From contig WHTZ01000026.1 in NCBI GenBank assembly GCA_009377495.1, forward strand, positions 16,986 to 80,985: a stretch of DNA of 64,000 bases, given 5' to 3'. This document shows positions 19,498 to 28,429 of the stretch, piece by piece; within the stretch, counting starts at the first letter, position 1, and every line of letters begins with the position of its first letter. The notes under the pieces were generated by a model. The model ran no database searches and was not told where the DNA came from. It worked only from the letters and a program-made list of their open reading frames with translations. Source of the stretch: Luteitalea sp. (GTDB taxonomy: Bacteria; Acidobacteriota; Vicinamibacteria; Vicinamibacterales; Vicinamibacteraceae). A program made the translations under genes and the position numbers.

Positions 19498-22178
19498 TCA
19501 CTCGTAGTGCAACGCCCGGGTCGGATCCACCCGTGACGCGCGCCGTGCTGGGATCCACGCCGCGAGCACGCCCACAATGCCGAGCATGCTGATGGCGAGC
19601 GCGAAGGATGTCGCATCCGATGGTGTCAACCCGTAGAGAAGCCCTTCGGCATACCGCAACGCCACGCTTGCGAGCGCCACGCCGATGGCGACGCCGACGG
19701 CCAGCAGCACACCGGATTCCGCGACCATCATGCGGGTGACGCGGCGCGGCTCCGCGCCGAGCGCCATGCGAACGGCGATCTCGACCTTGCGGCGCGTCAC
19801 GATGTACGACATGACACCGTAGAGGCCGATCGACGCGATGAGCATGGCCAGCACGCCGAAGAATCCAGACAGCCAGGCCATCAGGCGCTCTGCAACGAGT
19901 CGCATTTCGATAGACCTCGTCACAGTGTTGTATGACACCATCGCGCCGGGCGCGACCTCGTTGATGGCGCCCGTCAGCGCGGGCGTGACGGACCCGAGGG
20001 GAAGGGCGGATTGGACGACAATTCCTAAGGGCGTCTGCTGCGGGTCCTGGGATACAGGCAGGTAAGCGATCGGCAGGAACTCTTCGCGGACGTCCACATA
20101 CTTTGTGTCACGCACCAGCCCGACAATGTGGTAGGTCGGCCGCGGAGCGCCAGGCAGCGGCTCCTCCTGGAAAGTCTGCCCTATTGGCGCCGCGTTTGGG
20201 AAGTACAGGCGCGCGAACGTCTCGTTGACGATGGCCGCCATTGGCGCGTCCTGCCGATCTCGGCCATCGAATGGCCGGCCCGCGACGAGCGGCGTTTCCA
20301 TCACGGAGAAATAGTCGCCGCCGACCACATTGAAGTACACGAATTGGTCCTGGACCCGACCGCCGATCGCGACGCGCGTGTTCCAAGCCAGACCGCTGAG
20401 CGGCACGATTCCCACCTCGGCCGCCTGGCGGACGCCCGGCACGCTGCGGAACCGCGTCACGATTTCCGCGAGTGTTTCCTGCCGCGCCTCTGGCTGCACG
20501 GCCGTTCGACGCAGATCGATGGACGTTGCGATGACGTCAGGGCGGAATCCCAGCTCGACGGAGGCGAGGTTCCGCAGGCTGCGCGCGAACAGCAGGGCAC
20601 CGACGACGAGCACCAGCGAGAGCGCGACCTGGAGGACGACCAAGCTACGCCGCAGCGCGAGCGCTTCGCGCGCGTCTGTCGCAGACCGGCCGCCGGCTTG
20701 CATTGCCCTCGCCGGGTTCGTGCCTGTCGCGGTGAGCGCCGGCGTGAGGCCGAATAGCACGCACGCGAGCACGACGACGACGGCCATGAACGCGAACACG
20801 CGCCAGTCCGGCGTCAGGTCCACGAAGATCCTGTTGCTTTCTGTGCTCAGCAAGGTCACCAGCGTCCGGCTGAGCCACCGCGCGAGCAGCAGCCCGCCGA
20901 GCGCGCCGACGGCCGCGAGCAGCAGACTCTCGGAGACCAGTTGGCGCGGCGCCGCGACGCGCCAATCGCCAGACGCACGGCGATTTCGCGCTCGCGAGCA
21001 GTCGCTCGCGCGAGCATCAGATTGCCGAGATTGGCGCACGTGATGAGGAGCACCAGGCCCGTTGCACCCAAGAGCACCCACAGCTCGGTCGCGTACGCGC
21101 CCCGCAGATCCGACACGCCAGTGCCGGCAGGCCTCGCCGTGAACGTAAACGCTTTGTAGTTGTTCGCCGCGTCGGCGCTGTACCCCGGCGATACCGTCGC
21201 CTCGAAGACGGCGGGTGAAATGGCGGCGAAGTGTGCCTGGGCACGTTCGACCGTCCAGTCCGGCTTCAGACGTCCCATGATGTCGAGCCACCATGCGTGA
21301 CGCCTGCCGGTCGCGGCGTCCTCGCCGCGCACCAGCGGCTCGGCGCACAGCGGGAGGGCTACGTCGAACGTGCGCCCGACTTCCACACCAAGAAAACCGG
21401 GTGTCGCAACGCCGATGACATCGAAGGGGCGCCGCGCGAGCATGATCGTCTTCCCGACGACACCCGGGTCGCCTCCGTACCGGGCCTGCCAGAAACCGTG
21501 CGACAGCACCGCGCCGGGCGAGCCGCATCCTTGCTGATCGTCCGCCTCCGTGAACACGCGGCCGACGTGCGCGCGTACGCCGAGCCCGCCAAAGAAGTCG
21601 CCGCTGACGTAGAGCCCCTGGGCCGGACGGACTTCTCCTTCGCTCGAGAGGTCCCAGCTGTCACTGCCCCAGGCGAACAGCGACGAGAAGGCCTGCTGCT
21701 GTGGCCGGATCTCCTGCCAGAGAGGCTCGGTGAACATCGAGCGGCCCGGATATCCCCTGCCCATCAGCCCCTTGTCGTGCGTATCGATTCCGATCGACAC
21801 GAGCTCGCGTGGCTGCTCTACCGGAAGCGAGCGGAAACGGAGTGCATTTACGAGCTGGAAAATCGCCGCGTTCGCGCCAGTTCCGAGCGCCAGGGTCAGG
21901 ATCGCCACGAGGGCGAATGTCGGGTTCCTTCGAAGGATCCGCACGCCGTAGCGGAGGTCCTGCCAAAGCGTGTCCAGGACGTGCAGCGTGTTCATCTCGT
22001 AGATGTCCTCGCGGATGAGCGTCGGGTTGCCCAGTTTCCGGCGCGCCGCGCGCCTGGCCTCGTCCGGGGTCATGCCGCGGGTGATGTTGTCGTCGATTTC
22101 GTGGGCGAGGTAATCCTCCAGCTCGTTCGCGCGTTCCCGATCCCACCGTGCGCGCCGGAAGAACCGCGACAGGCCCAT
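19498..22178 (-). CDS. ADOP-family ABC transporter permease, frameshifted
   Basis: Starts MGLSRFFRRARWDRERANEL, an N-terminal prefix domain, then DLRYGVRILRRNPTFALVAI, the first membrane helix, MacB-like periplasmic domain and LLITCANLGNLMLARATARE. The frame breaks near 20940-20946 after RLAIGAS; the other frame continues QLVSESLLLAAVGALGGLLL through the second half and ends ASRVDPTRALHYE. It would be about 890 residues if intact. Starts 8 bases after the PadR stop. The break lies in a GC-rich CGGCGCCGCG stretch, where sequencing errors are common, so gene death is not certain. Confidence 0.85.
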
Positions 22179-22186
22179 GCGCGTCC

Positions 22187-22537
22187 TCAGTCGGCTGGGC
22201 GGAGAATCCGGTTAATCGCGCGGACGATCTCGTCCCACCGCGAGGTCTGTTCGGCCAGCTGCGAACGCCCCCGGCGCGTGAGACGGTAGTAGCGCGCGCG
22301 GCGATTGTTCTCGGACGTGCCCCAGAACGAGGCGATCCAGCCGCGATCCTCGAGCCGGTGGAGCGCCGGATATAGCGACCCGTGCTCGACCTGCAGCACG
22401 TCCTCGGATCGGTGCTCGATGGCGTGGGCGATCGTGTGCCCGTGCGCTGGTCCCAGTACGAGTGTTTTGAGTATCAGCAGGTCGAGCGTTCCCTGGAGCA
22501 GCTCTCCCTGCATCGGCACATTCCCGCGCTTTGGCAT
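22187..22537 (-). CDS. PadR-family transcriptional regulator
   Basis: Winged-helix regulator: LLQGTLDLLILKTLVLGPAH, HGSLYPALHRLEDRGWIASF, then the wing RRARYYRLTRRGRSQL. About 116 residues from ATG 22537. A second in-frame ATG at 22513 (MQGELLQGTL) is also credible, because the predicted promoter would begin transcription at about 22540, leaving almost no leader for the first ATG. Coupled to the ADOP gene eight bases downstream. Confidence 0.9.
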   Translation of the reverse strand: MPKRGNVPMQGELLQGTLDLLILKTLVLGPAHGHTIAHAIEHRSEDVLQVEHGSLYPALHRLEDRGWIASFWGTSENNRRARYYRLTRRGRSQLAEQTSRWDEIVRAINRILRPAD

Positions 22538-22546
22538 CCACTCCAC

Positions 22547-22575
22547 AAGATAATCTACCAGAGAGTCGCTGTCAA
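22547..22575 (-). promoter_or_regulatory. sigma-70-like promoter of the PadR-ADOP operon
   Basis: Reading the minus strand, TTGACA (22570-22575) is followed after exactly 17 bases by TATCTT (22547-22552). The -35 is perfect and the -10 matches four of six consensus positions. It points at the PadR gene 10 bases away. Confidence 0.6.
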
Positions 22576-22646
22576 CACGACAATCACACCTGTAATACCG
22601 ACGGCGTAGTCACTTAGATGTTCTTTTACAGAAGCGGCCTGAGGCG

Positions 22647-22703
22647 TCACGCGTGCTCGTTGCGGAACGATGCCGGAGACAGATGCAGGAGCCAGCGGTA
22701 CAT
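22647..22703 (-). pseudogene. ADOP permease stub, first 18 codons only
   Basis: ATG at 22703, five bases after the frameshifted PadR stop, opens MYRWLLHLSPASFRNEHA and stops. This matches the extreme N-terminus of ADOP prefix domains (LYR.LL.L.PASFRNEYG). The remaining 800 or so residues are gone, and the next PadR-ADOP promoter begins within 75 bases. It is the truncated partner of the PadR remnant at 22709-23073. Confidence 0.6.
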
Positions 22704-22708
22704 GACGA

Positions 22709-23073
22709 TTAGGTCTTGCGTGGCACCAGGCCTCGTGCGCGGGCCATTCGCACGAGCTCGGTCAGCCGGGCCGCTTCCGCCTTTGCAGCGGCGATGCCGA
22801 CCGGTGTCAGGCGGTAATAGCGGCGGCGTTCGTCGTCGTACTCGGGCGACGGCCGCTCGTTCGTTTCGACAATCAGACCCTGTTCGAGCATCCGCTGGAT
22901 GGAGCGATACAACGTGCCGGGCTCAATTTGATCGCGCCGTTCGTCCGCGCCGCCACGTCCTGGATGATCGCGTATCCGTGACGGTCGTCGTCGGCGAGGG
23001 CGACCAGGATATGGAAGGTCGCCGGCTGGAGCGGCAGCAGCGCGTCAATGCTCTGGGGACTGGGGGCGCTCAT
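22709..23073 (-). pseudogene. PadR-family regulator, frameshifted
   Basis: The first part, from ATG 23073, reads LQPATFHILVALADDDRHGY AIIQDVAARTNGAIKLSP and then loses frame near 22918, where one G of an expected GGG is missing. The other frame continues TLYRSIQRMLEQGLIVETNE and RRRYYRLTPVGIAAAKAEAA to the stop at 22709. Rejoined, it is a normal-size PadR. Its ADOP partner is reduced to 18 codons, which makes true decay more likely than pure sequencing error. Confidence 0.78.
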
Positions 23074-23084
23074 CGTTGAGCGAT

Positions 23085-23112
23085 GCTATATCCACTATGG
23101 TTATATTGTCAA
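23085..23112 (-). promoter_or_regulatory. promoter with embedded dyad upstream of PadR remnant
   Basis: On the minus strand, TTGACA (23107-23112) and TATAGC (23085-23090) are 16 bases apart. Across the spacer and -10 sits the dyad TATAACCA-TAG-TGGATATA (23087-23105), seven of eight positions symmetric. This is a good candidate autoregulatory PadR operator that outlived its gene. Confidence 0.55.
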
Positions 23113-23185
23113 CGGTTAGAGCGCGCGAATCAGATCCTGCCGCTGATGGACATACGCGACAGGCGCCGCACTGCCGCCGTGCTCG

Positions 23186-23283
23186 TACGATTTGGAAGAA
23201 GATCCCATCGAGCTTCATAATCTCGCGGGCGACCCCGATATGCGAGAAGTGGAAGAACGCCTCAGAAAGGCCTTGGACGATGA
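23186..23283 (+). pseudogene. sulfatase C-terminal remnant
   Basis: The frame leading into the sulfatase gene reads [32 protein letters not shown], the characteristic end of type I sulfatases (LYDLE.DP.E..NLA.DP). No sulfatase body precedes it; the PadR promoter lies just upstream. It appears to be the tail of a deleted upstream sulfatase, now in frame with the next gene and only by chance extending its reading frame. Confidence 0.65.
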
Positions 23284-23290
23284 GGGTGAC

Positions 23291-24955
23291 ATGACAACAA
23301 CAGAGCGTTGCGTGAGGCGTGTCGGTGGGTGCCGATGCCTGGTGCTGGCCGTGCTGATGGCAGGGTTGATCGCTGGGCTGACCGATGCCGGTCGTTCGCG
23401 GCTCGCCGCCAGCGCGTCCAACCCGCAGGGCGCGCAACCAACCACCCGACCCAACATTCTCCTGGCCATCGCAGATGACTGGTCTTACGGCCATGCAGGG
23501 GCGTACGGGTCACCGTGGGTGAGGACGCCCGGCTTTGACCGTGTGGCACGCGAAGGACTGCTGTTCACGCGGGCTTACACGCCGAACGCCAAGTGCGCTC
23601 CCTCCCGCGCGTCCATCCTCACGGCCCGTAACTCCTGGCAGCTCGAAGAAGCGGCCAATCACATAGCCTTTTTCCCGCGCAAGTTCAAGACGTACGCCGA
23701 AGCGTTGACCGAGCATGGCTATGTCGTGGGGAAAACCGGAAAGGGTTGGGCGCCGGGCGTCGCCAACGATGCGGAGGGAAATCCTCGGCATCTGGCTGGT
23801 GTGCCGTACGAGGAGCGTCGCCTCGATCCGCCCGCAAGCGGCATCGCCTCGATCGACTATGCCGGGAATTTCGAGGATTTTCTCCGAGAGAAACCAGACC
23901 GCACGCCCTGGTCTTTCTGGTATGGTGCGCTCGAGCCGCACCGGAAGTATGAATATGGGTCCGGCGTCGCCAAGGGCGCCAAGAAACTGAGTGACATCGA
24001 TCGCGTACCCGCGTTTTGGCCTGACAACGAGGTCGTGCGCAATGACATGCTCGACTATGCGCTCGAGGTCGAGCACTTCGACCGCCATTTGGTGAGGATG
24101 CTCGAGCGTCTTGAACGAGAAGGCGAGCTCGACAACACACTCGTGGTCGTCACGTCCGATCACGGGATGCCATCGCCCCGGGTCAAGGGGCAGGCGTATG
24201 ACTCTTCCAACCGCGTCCCTCTGGCCGTCATGTGGAAAAACGGCCTCAAGCGTCCGGGCCGCGTCGTCGATGACTATGTCAGCTTGATTGATCTGGCCGC
24301 CACGTTCATCGAGCTCTCAGGGCTCCGCTGGGAGGAGACGGGCATGGCCCCAGCCGCAGGCCGGAGCCTGTCGGACATCCTGTTCTCCGACGCATCAGGC
24401 CAGGTCAACGCGGAGCGAGATCATGTGTTGATCGGCAAAGAGCGACATGACATTGGGCGACCACACGATTGGGGGTATCCCGTTCGCGGCATCGTGAAGG
24501 ACGACATCCTGTATACCCACAACTTCGAGACGTCGCGCTGGCCGGCGGGCAATCCGGAGACGGGCTATCTGAACTGCGACGGCAGCCCCACGAAAACCGA
24601 AGTCCTGAAGACCCGGGCCGATCCTGGAAGAAAGCACTTCTGGGAACTGTCGTTCGACAAACGGCCGCAGGAGGAGCTGTACGTGCTCGAGGCGGACCCG
24701 GACTGCGTCAAGAATCTGGCTGACGACCCTGCCCATCACGAGCTGAGGGAGCAACTCAAGAGTCAACTCTTTCGGGAGCTCGAGGCGCAGGATGACCCGC
24801 GAATGTTCGGTAACGGGAAGATCTTTGACCAGTACCCCTATGCGGACGAGAAGTTTCGCAATTTTTACGAGCGGTACACGAAAGGGGAGAAACTGCAGCC
24901 TGGCTGGGTGAACGCATCCGATTTTCACAAGGAGCCGGTGAACCCGAACCGATGA
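23291..24955 (+). CDS. type I (Cys-type) sulfatase, exported
   Basis: About 554 residues from ATG 23291, which has GAGGGTG five bases upstream. Hydrophobic N-terminus ([15 protein letters not shown]) suggests export. The fold begins [20 protein letters not shown], with metal-binding Asp-Asp. The maturation motif is CAPSR with Cys at residue 102, so activity needs conversion to formylglycine. [12 protein letters not shown] is the second metal and catalytic segment. The C-terminus is unusually long (about 120 residues after the core) with [20 protein letters not shown]. It removes sulfate esters, probably from polysaccharides. A formylglycine-generating-enzyme-like lipoprotein lies at 50900-52003. 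Confidence 0.9.
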   Translation: MTTTERCVRRVGGCRCLVLAVLMAGLIAGLTDAGRSRLAASASNPQGAQPTTRPNILLAIADDWSYGHAGAYGSPWVRTPGFDRVAREGLLFTRAYTPNAKCAPSRASILTARNSWQLEEAANHIAFFPRKFKTYAEALTEHGYVVGKTGKGWAPGVANDAEGNPRHLAGVPYEERRLDPPASGIASIDYAGNFEDFLREKPDRTPWSFWYGALEPHRKYEYGSGVAKGAKKLSDIDRVPAFWPDNEVVRNDMLDYALEVEHFDRHLVRMLERLEREGELDNTLVVVTSDHGMPSPRVKGQAYDSSNRVPLAVMWKNGLKRPGRVVDDYVSLIDLAATFIELSGLRWEETGMAPAAGRSLSDILFSDASGQVNAERDHVLIGKERHDIGRPHDWGYPVRGIVKDDILYTHNFETSRWPAGNPETGYLNCDGSPTKTEVLKTRADPGRKHFWELSFDKRPQEELYVLEADPDCVKNLADDPAHHELREQLKSQLFRELEAQDDPRMFGNGKIFDQYPYADEKFRNFYERYTKGEKLQPGWVNASDFHKEPVNPNR

Positions 24956-24964
24956 ACGAAAGGT

Positions 24965-25711
24965 TCATTCTAAAAGCCATTGAAATACATCATGCATGAA
25001 TTCCCCACACTGGTAGTCGTCAACGCCTTGCCAGCTTGTCATGTACAATGAAACCATGCCGTCGCCCATGACGATAACTTTCCCCCCGTTGTCTAGGCGC
25101 TTGAATGTCCCAAAAGGATAGTCTTCTGTCTGCTTGTTAAAGCAGAAAGGAGTGCCGCCTTGGACGATTCTTCCTCCATGATATGAGATTTTCAACGCCT
25201 CAGGGGTAATGACGCCTGCTTTCGTATACCCTCCTGCCTGGGTATCCGGGCTTTGGGTCTTAAATTGTATATCAAATGGCTTGATCAGATCGTTCACATT
25301 GGTTTGTTCTAAAGTTGACCAAGAATCGACATCCATTACAAGAAATAAAGAACCACCTTTTTGAACGTACTGAGTTATGACTTCGACTTCAGCGGGACTA
25401 TATTTTGTCGACGGCATGTGAATGAACAATAGGTCGCAGGTTGCTAAATGCTCAGGTTCTATCTTCTCTCTCAGATACATTAACTCGGCATTTAGAGAAG
25501 AAGCAGTCTTCATAATTTGGTCGGTCATATATTTGACTCTTTCAACCTGATTTGCATCCTTTCCCTCCATACTTGCCGGGTCATTCCAGAATACTTGGTT
25601 ATGAGCAATGTCCATAAATACTCGGTATTTGGGAGAAGAAGTTTGGGCAAGCAGAGCACTTACACCAACAATTAACGACAGCAAGGTGCATGAGAAATAC
25701 TTCAATTTCAT
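24965..25711 (-). CDS. exported GATase-like protein, AT-rich, probably transferred
   Basis: A 248-residue protein with signal peptide MKLKYFSCTLLSLIVGVSAL. The body (FMDIAHNQVFWNDPAS, CDLLFIHMPSTKYSPAEVEV, QYVQKGGSLFLVMDVDSW) resembles the DUF4350/GATase-like fold, in which a glycine-rich turn follows a Rossmann-like core; the function is unknown. Strong AGGAGG site six bases before ATG 25711. Base composition is strikingly unlike its neighbours: 25501-25560 has 22 G/C of 60, against 39 of 60 at 24121-24180. Codon choice and Lys/Asn/Phe content recall Bacteroidota. Horizontal acquisition is inferred. Confidence 0.75.
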   Translation of the reverse strand: MKLKYFSCTLLSLIVGVSALLAQTSSPKYRVFMDIAHNQVFWNDPASMEGKDANQVERVKYMTDQIMKTASSLNAELMYLREKIEPEHLATCDLLFIHMPSTKYSPAEVEVITQYVQKGGSLFLVMDVDSWSTLEQTNVNDLIKPFDIQFKTQSPDTQAGGYTKAGVITPEALKISYHGGRIVQGGTPFCFNKQTEDYPFGTFKRLDNGGKVIVMGDGMVSLYMTSWQGVDDYQCGEFMHDVFQWLLE

Positions 25712-25744
25712 GACGTTCCTCCTGTTGTTCTGTCAAGGTTGAAC

Positions 25745-25928
25745 TGTTTCTCATCACAGCAGCAGCCACCCGGCTCCACGCTCACGGTCCGGCGCGTGTT
25801 GAGTCCGGAAACCGCTGCGCCAAGCCCTCCGCAAGGATGTTCATCTCCTGGATCGCGGCCCGCGCGAATCCGGGCCCCTTCATCAGCACCCGGACAGCCA
25901 ATCGGGGCTCGGACCCCAGAATCGTCAT
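25745..25928 (-). pseudogene. ADOP permease remnant with internal deletion
   Basis: From ATG 25928: PRLAVRVLMKGPGFARA, the ADOP segment just before the first membrane helix, joined directly to AIQEMNILAEGLAQRFPDS, which normally lies about 200 residues further on in the periplasmic domain. A base is then missing, and the other frame gives RRTVSVEPGG. Both joined pieces are recognisable by comparison with the complete copies in this window (for example MNVISDRLARQYPNENTGWG at 6489-8885). Confidence 0.55.
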
Positions 25929-26053
25929 GCCACGGATCCTTCGCCTCGTTCGATGAGATGCAACGCTATCGCGTCGACTCAGGCGGCAGCCACGACTTTG
26001 TCACGTGCGACGGGATGCTGTAGTGAACGGGGGCCGCGGCGATGTGGATACCG

Positions 26054-26147
26054 GGTAGGGACGCCTCGCCGAGACGTCGGCCGCGCGGCGCGTTCGGCGA
26101 ACACGCCCTACCACGGTGGAAGGTAGGGACGCCTCGCCGAGGCGTCC
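26054..26147. repeat. dispersed palindromic repeat, two units
   Basis: GGTAGGGACGCCTCGCCGAG occurs at 26054-26073 and again at 26122-26141. The second unit contains the perfect palindrome ACGCCTCGCCGAGGCGT extended by one G/C pair on each side. Between them lies GGCGCGTTCGGCGA. The same two blocks recur at 47849-47896. The surrounding 25929-26286 has no recognisable gene. Confidence 0.75.
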
Positions 26148-26286
26148 GCTCATCCACGCCCCATGGGTGGCCGCACGAACCTCACATGTTGTGAACGTTT
26201 TCGTCAGCAAGTGGACTAGAGATGCGCGGCGGTGCACTCTTCATGGGTGTCTCGCTACACTGCTTCGGAGCCAACGGATCACCACA

Positions 26287-26673
26287 TCATGCTTGCGTTC
26301 CCTCGCGCGTTGCCGTCATGTCGAATGATCGGTCGCCGCCTTGCACGGTCACGGTCAGGTCGATCTTATCGCCGTCGACCTTGCCTTCGTAGTGCGATCT
26401 CATCTCATTGCCACGGATCGAGCGCGTGGCGGCAAAGGAAATCTCATCGCCGTCGATCGTGCCCTCTTCAATCGGGCTCTCGCCGGCCATTTCGCTGCTG
26501 ACCGTACCTGTCAGCGTGTCGCCGTCCACCTCGAACACGAAGGTGTTCTCGACCGTCTGTCCACCCGGTGCGGTGAACTCGGCCTTCCACGTGCCGCTGA
26601 TGTCGGCGGCCGAGACAGTCGCCAGCACCACGAGCGAGAGTGCGAGTCCTCGCACAAGCCCAGGTATTGTCAT
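26287..26673 (-). CDS. small secreted beta-rich protein of unknown function
   Basis: 128 residues from ATG 26673 with GGAG eight bases upstream. Signal peptide MTIPGLVRGLALSLVVLATV ending SAAD. The mature part is short beta-strand-like repeats (ISGTWKAEFTAPGGQTVENT, FVFEVDGDTLTGTVSSEMAG, SPIEEGTIDGDEISFAATRS), a pattern common in Acidobacteriota and Planctomycetota secreted lipocalin-like proteins. No catalytic motif. It follows the GH43 gene with a 59-base gap on the same strand, so it may be co-expressed. Confidence 0.75.
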   Translation of the reverse strand: MTIPGLVRGLALSLVVLATVSAADISGTWKAEFTAPGGQTVENTFVFEVDGDTLTGTVSSEMAGESPIEEGTIDGDEISFAATRSIRGNEMRSHYEGKVDGDKIDLTVTVQGGDRSFDMTATREGTQA

Positions 26674-26732
26674 GGTGTATCTCCTCTGTTCCGAACCGAT
26701 GGTAAACAACACGTTGTGAGGCGCCGCGCTTT

Positions 26733-27776
26733 TCAGCGCGTCGTACCGGGACCGGTGACTCGTGGCCATTCGGCAATCCAACGGATGCGCCGCAACCCGA
26801 GCCGGAAGTCCCCATTTGCCGTGGCATCGTAGTAGTGGTGAGCGAGGATGTTGTCGTACACCGACTGCCCGCCTGGGCCAATCATCGTGCCACGCTCGGA
26901 CAGGATGACCGTCCCGCCGCCGTGCGCCAGTGGGGTCCCGAGCATGTCATGGTAGGGCCCGGTGACCGAGCGGGAGCGTCCGACCGCGATCTTGTACGTG
27001 CTGTCCGTGCCGCGGCAGCAGAAGTCCATCGACACGAACAGGTAGTACCAACCCTTGCGGTGGATGATATACGGCGCCTCGATCGCGTTCGGTGGTACGT
27101 GACGGTCGGCCAGCCGCAGAGGCTGGTCCCGATCTGGCGCAGCCTTACCGGATGGCCACTGCAGCCGGACCATGCGGATCCCGCTCCAGAACGAACCGAA
27201 CGCCATCCACGGCGTGCCGTTCTCGTCCTCGACGATGCCGGGATCGATCGCGTTGTAGTCATCGTCAGGAACCGAGCTCCAGACCAACCCTTGATCCACC
27301 CAGACGTAGTCGGGGTCGCGCGGGTCCAGCGTGCTGTTGGTCGCAAGGCCGATCACCGACCGGTTCGATCCGAACGTCGAGCCCGAGTAGTAAAGATAGT
27401 AGACGCCGTCGTGGAAGTACACGTCCGGTGCCCAGATGTTGGAGACGCCTGGCACCTCCTCACGCACCCACGCGGGAATCTCATCGAAAACCGTCCCGAC
27501 GAGCTCCCAATGCGCGAGGTCACTCGACCGCCGGATCTGCACGGTGCCTCCAGCAACCGCAGGATCGCCGGTCGAGAAGACGTACCACGCACCCCGGCCC
27601 TGCTCGCGGACCAGGGCCGGATCATGTGCCCGCAGCTCGCCGGTGAGCTGGCTCGGAGGCACCGCCGCCGATCCACCGACCAGTTGGGCCGCCGAGGAGG
27701 ACGGAACTATCAGGAAGGCAAGGGCGGCGAAGGCAGGAGATACGACGATGGGCGTGCGACGAAAGGAGCGGAGCAT
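26733..27776 (-). CDS. GH43-family arabinan endo-1,5-alpha-L-arabinosidase
   Basis: 347 residues from ATG 27776, preceded by AGGAGG seven bases upstream. Signal peptide with a hydrophobic FAALAFLIV core. Five-bladed propeller glycosidase with the three expected acids: Asp52 in AHDPALV (base), Asp178 in NAIDPGIVEDENG (pKa modulator), Glu233 in AIEAPYI (acid). SNIWAPDV is a typical GH43 segment. It hydrolyses alpha-1,5-linked arabinan outside the cytoplasm. Single-domain, with no carbohydrate-binding module seen. Near the sulfatase and upstream of the small secreted protein. Confidence 0.92.
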   Translation of the reverse strand: MLRSFRRTPIVVSPAFAALAFLIVPSSSAAQLVGGSAAVPPSQLTGELRAHDPALVREQGRGAWYVFSTGDPAVAGGTVQIRRSSDLAHWELVGTVFDEIPAWVREEVPGVSNIWAPDVYFHDGVYYLYYSGSTFGSNRSVIGLATNSTLDPRDPDYVWVDQGLVWSSVPDDDYNAIDPGIVEDENGTPWMAFGSFWSGIRMVRLQWPSGKAAPDRDQPLRLADRHVPPNAIEAPYIIHRKGWYYLFVSMDFCCRGTDSTYKIAVGRSRSVTGPYHDMLGTPLAHGGGTVILSERGTMIGPGGQSVYDNILAHHYYDATANGDFRLGLRRIRWIAEWPRVTGPGTTR

Positions 27777-28004
27777 CTGAGGTCCTCCTTCCGAAGTACC
27801 GCTATGTCGACGGCGCCGGTGGCGTTTTCCGGGTCCGAACCGGATCTCGTCGCTCCCCACCGGAAACGTGCCATAGGTTTTGGACTGCGCCTAGTTTATT
27901 CGTGATATCAGGCGTTTGTCGATTCTCAGAAATGCTGCTTGCCAAGATCGTCCTCCGGCTCGGGCGCATAGTTTCAAGCTCTACGCAGCGCGGCGCAATT
28001 GTTC

Positions 28005-28047
28005 TTGACAGCCGCCGGAGAACGCAGTATCACATAGTCATTCTATG
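28005..28047 (+). promoter_or_regulatory. promoter and dyad of PadR-ADOP operon
   Basis: TTGACA (28005-28010), 17-base spacer, TATCAC (28028-28033). Overlapping the expected transcription start is the inverted repeat CATAG-TCATT-CTATG (28033-28047), which includes the first ATG of the PadR gene at 28045. This suits repression by the PadR product. Confidence 0.55.
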
Positions 28048-28392
28048 GGAATCAGAACAATGAAGCAGGACCTGCTGCCGGGGACGCTCGACATGCTCAT
28101 TCTCAAGAGCCTCACCCGGGATGTGATGCACGGCTACGGCATCGCGGAACACATCAGGACGCTCTCCGATGAAGTCCTCAAGATCGAAGAAGGATCGCTG
28201 TATCCAGCGCTGCAACGCCTGCAATTGCGGGGGCTGATTGCCTCTGACTGGGGGCATTCGGTCAATAACCGCCGGGCGCGCTACTACAGGCTGACGGCCG
28301 CCGGCCGTAAGCAGTTGGGGCTCGTCGAATCGAGCTTCGACAGGCTGATCGACGCGATCGCCCGCGTCATGAACCCGGCCGAAAGCACCTGA
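28045..28392 (+). CDS. PadR-family transcriptional regulator
   Basis: 115 residues: LLPGTLDMLILKSLTRDVMH, EEGSLYPALQRLQLRGLIAS and RRARYYRLTAAGRKQLGLVE give the winged helix and C-terminal dimerisation helix. ATG 28045 lies inside the dyad, only about five bases from the predicted transcript start; the in-frame ATG at 28060 (MKQDLLPGTL) is an alternative. The ADOP permease begins 37 bases after the stop. Confidence 0.9.
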   Translation: MGIRTMKQDLLPGTLDMLILKSLTRDVMHGYGIAEHIRTLSDEVLKIEEGSLYPALQRLQLRGLIASDWGHSVNNRRARYYRLTAAGRKQLGLVESSFDRLIDAIARVMNPAEST

Positions 28393-28429
28393 TGAAACAG
28401 CAGACCCAAAGACTGTCGATGGAAGTGTC

